Assembly (NCBI GenBank): GCA_020433785.1
Contig: JAGRCC010000596.1
Coordinates: 1 to 7,357, forward strand
Source: Anaerolineae bacterium
GTDB taxonomy: Bacteria > Chloroflexota > Anaerolineae > 4572-78 > J111
Direction: 5' to 3'
Length of the DNA: 7,357 nucleotides
How positions within the stretch are numbered: position 1 is the first letter of the stretch; each line of letters begins with the position of its first letter. Under the pieces are notes generated by a model. It made no database searches and had not been told where the DNA came from. It saw nothing but the letters and a program-made list of their open reading frames with translations. Shown piece after piece: positions 1 through 5,190 of this stretch. Position numbers and translations under genes: made by a program.

Positions 1-1178
1 GTTTCGGTCCGAGGCAAGTCGTACTGATCCAGCGCGGTTTCCAACTTCTGGAGTTTGCGCCCCGGCGAGTCGTGTTCTTTGAAGCGGAGCAGTCGCTGAA
101 GCAGATCAACAAAGGGGTAGAGCGCCGTATTCTGATAATAGGGCGAACAATGGCAGCTCAGCCAGAGATGAGGTTCGCCGGTCAACTGCTCCCTAAAAAC
201 CCGGATTAGGCGCGACTTACCAATACCGGCTTCGCCACTCAGCAGCAATACCTGGCCTTTGCCCTCTTTAGCCTGCTCCCAGCGCGCCGACAGCAGCCGC
301 ATCTCTTCCTCGCGGCCCACCAGCGGGGTCAGGCCGGTCATCGCGGCTTTGGCTGCATCCAGCCGGTTGCGGGCGCGGCTCTGACGCAGTACCCGATATA
401 TTTCCAAAGGGCGGGTAATGCCTTTGAGCGACTGAAACCCTAACGGCCGGCAGGCAAAGAAGCCCTCCACCAGCCGATAGGTCGAGACACTGATCACCAC
501 CGTATTGGGTTTGGCCAGATTTTGCAAGCGGGCGGCAATATTGGTGGTTTCGCCCACAGCCAACTGTTCACGCCGGGCCCCGCTCCCAATTTCACCGATG
601 ACGACCAGCCCGGTGTGAATACCAATTCGTACTGCCAACCTTAAGGGCCCCCGGCTTCGAGTTCGGATCGACTGCTGGAGTCGCACGTTGAGGTTTTTCA
701 TCTCTTCGATTATCCCTAAGCCGCTCAGCGCCGCTCGGTGAGCATCATTCTCATGAGCCACCGGAAAACCAAAATAGACCAGCAGGCCGTCGCCCAAATA
801 TTGGGCAATGGTTCCCTCAAACCGGCCGATTACCTGAGCGGCTGTGAGCTGGTAGGCTCGCACGACTTCCCTGAAATCTTCCGGGTCAAGCTGCTCCGAC
901 AGCGACGTCGAACCCACCAGATCACAAAACATGACCGTTAGTTGACGCCGTTCCGCTTCGTGAATGGGTAGAGTTTGAGGCGTTTGGGACGTTGAGTGAT
1001 TGCTAAATTCTTCATTCTCAATGCTCAATTCTAACGCCGTACCGCATTGGCCGCAGAAGTTGAAGTTAGCAGGATTATCGAAACCGCAGCCGGGGCATTG
1101 TCGCTTGAGAGGCTGGCCGCATTGCCCACAAAATTTCATCCCATTCGGGTTATCGAAGCCGCAGTTATTGCAGTGCAT
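1..1178 (-). CDS. Zinc-ribbon class III adenylate/guanylate cyclase with AAA ATPase domain (partial, C-terminus off left edge)
   Basis: The frame is open from ATG at 1178 to the window edge (392 codons). An in-frame TAG immediately precedes the ATG, so no earlier start exists. Residues 3-20 and 28-45 form two zinc ribbons, each CxxC...CxxC. Residues about 76-265 form a class III nucleotide cyclase domain: metal-binding Asp86 in FCDLVGST, Asp130 in YLGDGLLVYFG, and the Asn213/Arg217 pair in TTNIAARLQ. The usual purine-selecting Lys before the second Asp is Gln126. As I recall, this is common in this subfamily, so substrate choice (ATP or GTP) is open. An AAA/NACHT-like ATPase starts near 282, with Walker A GEAGIGKS at 315-322. 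Family members are usually around 1000 residues and end in TPR-like repeats, so about two thirds is missing here. It is likely a soluble signalling protein; the activating signal is unknown. No clear Shine-Dalgarno precedes the ATG. Confidence 0.93.
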   Translation of the reverse strand, partial: MHCNNCGFDNPNGMKFCGQCGQPLKRQCPGCGFDNPANFNFCGQCGTALELSIENEEFSNHSTSQTPQTLPIHEAERRQLTVMFCDLVGSTSLSEQLDPEDFREVVRAYQLTAAQVIGRFEGTIAQYLGDGLLVYFGFPVAHENDAHRAALSGLGIIEEMKNLNVRLQQSIRTRSRGPLRLAVRIGIHTGLVVIGEIGSGARREQLAVGETTNIAARLQNLAKPNTVVISVSTYRLVEGFFACRPLGFQSLKGITRPLEIYRVLRQSRARNRLDAAKAAMTGLTPLVGREEEMRLLSARWEQAKEGKGQVLLLSGEAGIGKSRLIRVFREQLTGEPHLWLSCHCSPYYQNTALYPFVDLLQRLLRFKEHDSPGRKLQKLETALDQYDLPRTE

Positions 1179-1226
1179 CTAATTTTAGCCATTCAATCAA
1201 TAGAGGTTTGCCTGAACTGTAAGTTA

Positions 1227-1255
1227 ATTATAGCACAACAAATAAATCTCGATAA
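1227..1255 (-). promoter_or_regulatory. Extended -10 promoter of the cyclase gene
   Basis: On the minus strand a perfect TATAAT (1232-1227) is preceded by TGC, giving the extended -10 form TGnTATAAT. A weak -35 (TTATCG, 1255-1250) lies 17 bases upstream. This predicts a transcript start near 1220 and a leader of about 40 bases before the ATG at 1178. The leader has no obvious Shine-Dalgarno. Motif matching only. Confidence 0.6.
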
Positions 1256-1275
1256 TGCTTTTACCGACAAATAGA

Positions 1276-1301
1276 AAGAGCGCCTGCAAAGAGGCGCTCT
1301 T
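1276..1301. terminator. Intrinsic terminator hairpin after the pilin operon
   Basis: A perfect 10-bp stem (AAGAGCGCCT / AGGCGCTCTT) with a 6-base loop lies 35 bases past the stop of the TadE-like gene. Reading minus, the stem is followed by TCTATTTG and preceded by an A-rich tract. Reading plus, it is followed by GTTTTTGTTT, a better U-tract. It can therefore work in both directions. Its useful role is to end the minus-strand pilin operon before the cyclase promoter. Confidence 0.8.
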
Positions 1302-1335
1302 GTTTTTGTTTCTCAATTTCTATTCAGAGAAGATT

Positions 1336-2688
1336 TTAAGGATTACACTCGTCAGCAGGGCCTAAATAGGTAGCAGTTATCGTTTTACCTGGGATATTGA
1401 TATTACCGGCAAAGTCAATTCTTACCTTTACGAAGCTGCTAATCAGGTAAGCGCCAACGTGTGGGGGGTGACGATTCGGATTATAGAATGTGTCATAGCC
1501 GTTGGGATCATTATTATCCCAAATAGGAATAATAATTTCTTGGCCCACAAGCGACTCCATTAAATCTCTGGTATCATTGGAGTTTACTGTACCATCTAAC
1601 GATGTCACATAATCGCCAACATTTAGAGTATGATCATTAAGGACGGCTGGGTTGGTGAAATCATTGCCCGATATTTGCATATATTCGAGTTCAAGGCCCA
1701 AGTAATTTTCATCATCCTCGCCCGGATTCCAAGTTAACCAACCCCAGTCACCACCACCGCCACCGCCGCCGCCACTATCTTTACCATCCAAAATATCGAT
1801 AGTAGATCCTATCGCTACACCATCGATGATACTTTGTCGTGCGGTCAACGGGTAGGCTAAACACAGAGGCCCCATCGTGCTAATATTACTGAGAAGATTG
1901 CCATTAGCACTCCCTGTACTTCGAGCAGCGCCAATCAAGCGCATTATCGTATGGGTATACAGCGGAAACGGGTCTGTGAATGGATTGGAAATTAGAGGAA
2001 AGCCGAACAACTGCGGTTGATCATGAAATATCTCGGTGACAATGACATTATTGGAGGAAGGTACACCACCGCGCTTAAGGATTTCGCAGTTGAACTTATT
2101 ATTCTGCATTGTCAGGTCGGCGGCTAAAAGCTCATAATCGATGCGGGACTGTTTGCTTCCGGTTGAGCTTGTGGCCGGACCAAATGATTGAGCTTGGTAG
2201 TCCATGCCTTCTTTGCCAGGATGGATAATAATATCATCTACCGAGAACGCCGGATGGGTTGGATCCAGAAAATCGTCACAGCTATCACACTCATGATCAT
2301 CGATATCCTCACAGGGCATGCCTGTATCGGCCACAACATGCGAGATAACGAGGGTCGTGTTGCCATCATCCTTATCAAAATCCAAGTCAAGTTGGCTTGT
2401 ATTAGAGGTATTGGCCCAATTCAAAACACTTTGGTAGCTGGTGAGAATAGAATCTTCGGTAGAAAAATCTAAATACCCCGGCCTCACCGCGAACCGAGTG
2501 ATTTCCCGATTGACATTGACCAAGACCAGGTAACTTCTCAATGCCGAGCCAACCTCAAATACCCCTATTAAAAGAAAAATCAGGATAGGCATAGAAATGG
2601 CTATCTCGACCAGACTTTGTCCTTTTTTTCCGGATACTAACATCTTGGGCTTAAATCGATCCAATTTGCGCGTAATTTTATACAACAT
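1336..2688 (-). CDS. TadE/TadG-like pilin with large ectodomain
   Basis: Predicted surface subunit of a Tad (Flp) pilus, 450 aa from ATG 2688. I prefer this start over TTG 2709 because AAGGA lies 10 bases upstream, while TTG 2709 has no Shine-Dalgarno. Residues 21-33 carry a prepilin-like site KKG|QSLVEIAIS with Glu at +5, followed by a hydrophobic helix (about 29-47) and the VNVNREITRFAV region typical of TadE. The long extracellular part holds an acidic Cys cluster (Cys126, Cys134, Cys137; CEDIDDHECDSCDD) and VIVTEIFHDQPQLFGFPL near 215-233. An eight-Gly tract at 306-313 precedes a C-terminal module with GWLTW, LNVGDYV and IIIPIWD. I recall similar WLTW...VGD...P-WD modules in Chloroflexota Tad-region proteins, but this is from memory. 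It is the last gene of the three-gene operon. At 450 aa it is much longer than classic TadE/TadF (about 150-200 aa). Confidence 0.85.
   Translation of the reverse strand: MLYKITRKLDRFKPKMLVSGKKGQSLVEIAISMPILIFLLIGVFEVGSALRSYLVLVNVNREITRFAVRPGYLDFSTEDSILTSYQSVLNWANTSNTSQLDLDFDKDDGNTTLVISHVVADTGMPCEDIDDHECDSCDDFLDPTHPAFSVDDIIIHPGKEGMDYQAQSFGPATSSTGSKQSRIDYELLAADLTMQNNKFNCEILKRGGVPSSNNVIVTEIFHDQPQLFGFPLISNPFTDPFPLYTHTIMRLIGAARSTGSANGNLLSNISTMGPLCLAYPLTARQSIIDGVAIGSTIDILDGKDSGGGGGGGGDWGWLTWNPGEDDENYLGLELEYMQISGNDFTNPAVLNDHTLNVGDYVTSLDGTVNSNDTRDLMESLVGQEIIIPIWDNNDPNGYDTFYNPNRHPPHVGAYLISSFVKVRIDFAGNINIPGKTITATYLGPADECNP
1750..1773 (-). repeat. Trinucleotide (GGN)8 tract encoding eight glycines
   Basis: Eight consecutive Gly codons, only GGC and GGT, lie between the central and C-terminal parts of the TadE-like protein. 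The tract is probably a flexible linker. A triplet repeat can change length by slippage without breaking the frame. Confidence 0.85.
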
Positions 2689-2698
2689 CTTTCCCTTG

Positions 2699-2703
2699 TC
2701 CTT
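2699..2703 (-). promoter_or_regulatory. Shine-Dalgarno deciding the TadE-like start
   Basis: AAGGA lies 10 bases before ATG 2688. It falls inside the extra seven codons of the longer TTG-start reading, which itself has no Shine-Dalgarno. It therefore favours the shorter protein. Confidence 0.55.
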
Positions 2704-2745
2704 GTCCAAAATATCGATTGGGTAAATTGATTCAAACCGGTGTTA

Positions 2746-3183
2746 CTAGACCCAAATATATTGAATTTGGGTCGATACTCCGGTGAACATATTTTGCATA
2801 AAAAGAAATGTTTCTAGCAGGCTGGTTAAAACACTAACAACAAAAATTACTTGTAGCCCATCGTGGTTTAAGTTACGAAGAATATTAAAAGGAGAAACTT
2901 TCTGAACAATCGCATAAAGCAGCCAGGAAGAGCCCAGGCCTATTAATGTGGTTACAACTGCGAGTGTTGGGAGATTGGGTACAAACATCTGCTCGGTAAC
3001 GTAGAATAATTGAATGCCAATCATACATCCTATGCCCAAGGCAACCCCTACGCCACCCCCAATAACCCCTAAACCGGCGCTTACACCATATTTTATTATT
3101 CGCTGCCCGATTAGCCGGGTTTGCCTTTCTGAAACGGGGTTCTGAACCGAGGATGCTGTAATTCTGTTTGAGTTTGTGGTCAT
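2746..3183 (-). CDS. Small three-helix membrane protein of unknown family in pilin operon
   Basis: I do not recognise this 145-aa protein. The first 30 residues are polar and basic. Three hydrophobic segments follow at about 32-61 (Gly-rich, with GVIGGGVGVALGIG), 71-93 and 110-130. The end is short and aromatic (IQYIWV). There are no catalytic motifs. ATG 3183 has a good Shine-Dalgarno (AAAGGA, 8 bases upstream). The gene sits 85 bases after the Flp pilin stop and 57 bases before the TadE-like ATG, on the same strand, so cotranscription is likely. By position it could be a pilus assembly accessory or an inner-membrane partner of one pilin. It lacks the motifs expected of a prepilin peptidase (paired membrane Asp residues) or of the larger platform proteins TadB/TadC. 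Its function is unknown. Confidence 0.75.
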   Translation of the reverse strand: MTTNSNRITASSVQNPVSERQTRLIGQRIIKYGVSAGLGVIGGGVGVALGIGCMIGIQLFYVTEQMFVPNLPTLAVVTTLIGLGSSWLLYAIVQKVSPFNILRNLNHDGLQVIFVVSVLTSLLETFLFMQNMFTGVSTQIQYIWV

Positions 3184-3268
3184 CTAGTAATTCCTTTCGC
3201 TGCGCTATTTTCTTATACACCAACTAATGATTTTTATTACACTTATTCAGAACACGGCGATGTATTCG

Positions 3269-3685
3269 CTAGTTTTTAACCGCATACCCCGTTGTCATTG
3301 TTCCTCCAGCTGCCGCCGAAACAGTAACGGTTCCGGCGCTATGTCCAACGCCGGTCAGCGTTACCGAACAACTGCTGCTGCAAGATGTACTTTTTGACTG
3401 CCCACTCTGTGAGTCGGTGGCAGTCACCGATGTACTTTGGGCAACAGTGATGGTAACCACCACATCATTGCCGTTACCGCCGCCAGTGCGCGCTGCTGAA
3501 ATACTGGTCAATACACCTGGAGACGGGGCGCCAAGGACTCTGGTTACTTTACTAAACACCTCACCAACTACCGGACCAAGCGTGAGCAAGACCGCGATTA
3601 CAACGATCGCCACCAGCACTAAGATAAGTGCGTACTCAACTAACCCCTGACCTTTTTGAGCATCTCTAACGTTACGAATTTTCAT
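3269..3685 (-). CDS. Flp-family pilin with Ser/Thr-rich C-terminal extension
   Basis: This is the major-pilin type of the Tad/Flp system. Residues 11-35 read KG|QGLVEYALILVLVAI and onward: the class IVb prepilin signature, with cleavage expected after Gly12, Glu at +5 and Tyr at +6. The hydrophobic helix continues through VIAVLLTLGPVVGEVFSKV, a characteristic Flp sequence. Classic Flp pilins stop near here (about 50-70 aa). This one is 138 aa. Residues about 55-138 add a Gly/Ser/Thr/Val-rich segment with alternating strands (DVVVTITVAQ, CSVTLTGVG, GTVTVSAAAGG), suggesting a small Ig-like beta domain. A Cys102-Cys106 pair (CSSSC) could form a disulfide. ATG 3685 has GGGA 10 bases upstream. It is the first gene of the operon, as expected for the most abundant subunit. 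I am confident of the family; the fold of the extension is inference. Confidence 0.9.
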   Translation of the reverse strand: MKIRNVRDAQKGQGLVEYALILVLVAIVVIAVLLTLGPVVGEVFSKVTRVLGAPSPGVLTSISAARTGGGNGNDVVVTITVAQSTSVTATDSQSGQSKSTSCSSSCSVTLTGVGHSAGTVTVSAAAGGTMTTGYAVKN

Positions 3686-3704
3686 CTACCGAGCTTCCCT
3701 TCGA

Positions 3705-3734
3705 GTGACTATTTTTTTTCGACTGACCTATAAT
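3705..3734 (+). promoter_or_regulatory. Possible plus-strand promoter facing away from the pilin operon
   Basis: A perfect TATAAT at 3729-3734 lies 18 bases after GTGACT (3705-3710; four of six match TTGACA). No solid gene follows before 4247, so it might drive a long leader, a small RNA or nothing. I found no convincing minus-strand promoter for the Flp pilin in this interval, although the operon's promoter should lie here. Confidence 0.35.
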
Positions 3735-3789
3735 CACGCGGATAGAAAAATGGGGGCGTAAACAACACCAGGGGCATTTAAGAATGAAG

Positions 3790-3810
3790 GGCGGCAGCAT
3801 CACTGCCGTC
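3790..3810. promoter_or_regulatory. Imperfect palindrome upstream of the pilin operon
   Basis: GGCGGCAG and CTGCCGTC form an 8-base inverted repeat (one G-T pair) around CATCA, about 105 bases upstream of the Flp pilin ATG. No T-tract follows it on either strand, so it is not a typical terminator. It is GC-rich in an AT-rich stretch. It could be an operator or a structured RNA element. The role is inferred only from symmetry and place. Confidence 0.35.
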
Positions 3811-4211
3811 AAAAAATCAGGAGAACAATGCTACGAAGCGTTATAATTCGTTTCTGACAAATGCCTACTTCGTTTTACTTCCTTTGATCATCTATCCGAA
3901 ATATTAAGGTACAATCTTGGGCCAACACCCTTTTTAGAATAATATTCATATCAAGACCAACCTCTCCAAATAAGCTGTTAAGCGTAGGATACAATATTTT
4001 ACGGATACAAGACAAGGGCCAAAAGTCATTATTAGATTGCCCAAAAGTACCTAAACATCCTCTAAAATCGCCCAAATAGTACCAAAGTCTTATGATCGTG
4101 TGTGGCTTAGATGATCTAATTCTTAAAACTGCATTCAACAAAATAAGTATTATGTCGCTTTATTTTTGATCAATTTAGTAAGTAGTAGTACGTGAAACGC
4201 CGTAAAGCCGC

Positions 4212-4217
4212 TATAAT
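4212..4217 (+). promoter_or_regulatory. -10 element of the DUF3592 gene
   Basis: A perfect TATAAT lies 29 bases before ATG 4247 and would give a leader of about 23 bases. No good -35 hexamer is visible at the right distance; the best nearby is GTGAAA with a spacer of 14. AGGAG at 4231-4235 is the ribosome binding site, 11 bases from the ATG. Confidence 0.45.
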
Positions 4218-4246
4218 AGAGGCAGTCAACAGGAGTAAATACACCA

Positions 4247-5110
4247 ATGATCTGGCTATTAATCGCAATCTTGGGCGCTTTTGCGACTATCCTTATTGGC
4301 GTGGGAGGTTGGGAGTTGTATAAAAAACGCTCGGTCAGGCGGGCGACGAACCAATCAACCACCCAGTCCGACCGACCCAAAATCCAGCAACCGCCTAACA
4401 TCTACGGCAGCGGCTGCGCCCTGGTCTTTGGCCTGATTTGGGTCTCCTTCAGTCTAGTCTTTGTGGTGGTTGGCCTGGGCTGGCTAGCCTCAGAATGGAC
4501 CACCTATACCCTGCTGCGGGAGTCCGGTGTAACGACCGATGCCGTTGTCATCAGTCGCCGCATCGACACCGACTCAGACGGCGATCGCTTCTATATCACT
4601 TATCGCTACACCGCTCCCCTGCCGCAAGGGGATCGTAGCGCGTTTACCCATGAAGAAAGCGTCAGCCGCAGTGAATATCAAGCGTATCCCCCGGACACGA
4701 AAGTACCCATTCGCTACGCCGCCAATCAGCCTGAAACCGCCCAAATAGCCGGCAAATCAATCACCGGCTCTATACTCTTTGCCCTCTTTTTTACTGTTTT
4801 TGGTGGCATATTCACCTTCGTTGGGCTGGCCATGATTTCCGGTGGCGTCAAAAATATGGCTCAGGCCCGCGCGCTGGCCTACCGGGGTGTGACGGCCCAA
4901 GCTCAACTGATCGAACGTTGGACCGAGCAAGACTCTGACGGCGACACCCATTACTGTGTCTCCTACCGCTTCACCGCCCCCGGTTATCCCGAGGTATTCA
5001 AAGCCGAGTACAATCGTCTCGCCTATGATCTGCCCGGCGACGCCGCTTCGGTGCGTTATTTACCCTACCAACCGGAAATTTGCCGCTTAGAATTAAGAAA
5101 GCAAAATTAG
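4247..5110 (+). CDS. Membrane protein with two tandem DUF3592-type units
   Basis: This 287-aa protein has hydrophobic segments at about 2-21, 56-82 and 172-198. Two extramembrane units follow segments two and three. Unit one (about 87-168) contains GVTTDAVVISRR, DTDSDGD, FYITYRYTAP and VPIRYAANQPE. Unit two (about 208-282) contains GVTAQAQLIERW, EQDSDGD, HYCVSYRFTAP and ASVRYLPYQPE. This matches the DUF3592 pattern (G-V-x-A-x-A/V-x-V-I, then a YxVxYxF strand, then V-x-Y-x-P-x-x-P), which I recall in bacterial membrane proteins with no established function. Both units share an acidic DSDGD turn resembling a calcium-binding loop; this is resemblance only. The units diverge, so the duplication is old. 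ATG 4247 follows AGGAG. The gene stands alone on the plus strand and is convergent with the beta-helix gene. Confidence 0.85.
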   Translation: MIWLLIAILGAFATILIGVGGWELYKKRSVRRATNQSTTQSDRPKIQQPPNIYGSGCALVFGLIWVSFSLVFVVVGLGWLASEWTTYTLLRESGVTTDAVVISRRIDTDSDGDRFYITYRYTAPLPQGDRSAFTHEESVSRSEYQAYPPDTKVPIRYAANQPETAQIAGKSITGSILFALFFTVFGGIFTFVGLAMISGGVKNMAQARALAYRGVTAQAQLIERWTEQDSDGDTHYCVSYRFTAPGYPEVFKAEYNRLAYDLPGDAASVRYLPYQPEICRLELRKQN

Positions 5111-5143
5111 AAAGGGGAAAGGGTTAGCTCTCTCTTCTAATTT
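5104..5143. terminator. Weak AT-rich inverted repeat between convergent genes
   Basis: AAATTAGAA and TTCTAATTT form a perfect 9-base inverted repeat with a 22-base loop. It overlaps the stop of the DUF3592 gene and lies 48 bases past the stop of the beta-helix gene. The stem is AT-rich and the loop is large, so termination would be weak. TTTT follows on the minus strand. Confidence 0.3.
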
Positions 5144-5190
5144 ATCGATCTGGTAGGTATTTTGGGCCTAAGAATATCACTCATAAGACG

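Larger units (their letters stand above)
3735..4246. other. AT-rich stretch with no convincing gene
   Basis: About 500 bases separate the divergently arranged pilin operon and DUF3592 gene. Counting 3901-4140 gives about 35% GC, well below the flanking protein genes. It holds an imperfect palindrome (3790-3810), an AGGAGA Shine-Dalgarno-like site with a nine-codon reading frame (3829-3858, plus), and a TATAAT at 4212. An 88-codon minus-strand frame (4141-3875) has only a TTG start without a Shine-Dalgarno and no recognisable family. The stretch could be a decayed gene or a regulatory/leader region. Confidence 0.6.

Noticed and set aside
738..1274. Plus-strand frames opposite the cyclase
   Set aside because: The minus strand encodes intact zinc ribbons and cyclase motifs through this region; the plus frames are antisense shadows.
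2885..3223. Minus-strand 112-codon frame overlapping the membrane protein gene
   Set aside because: It overlaps the 145-aa frame, which has a good Shine-Dalgarno and coherent hydrophobic segments. The alternative product has no sensible features.
3875..4141. Minus-strand 88-codon frame in the AT-rich gap
   Set aside because: It starts at TTG with no Shine-Dalgarno, has no recognisable family and sits in about 35% GC DNA. It is treated as chance or decayed sequence.
4166..4173. TTGATCAA as an FNR/CRP-type operator before the DUF3592 gene
   Set aside because: The half-sites touch, without the four-base spacer of an FNR site, and an 8-base palindrome is expected by chance in AT-rich DNA.
4150..4401. 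Minus-strand 83-codon frame across the start of the DUF3592 gene
   Set aside because: It is antisense to the N-terminus of a supported gene and overlaps that gene's -10 element and Shine-Dalgarno.
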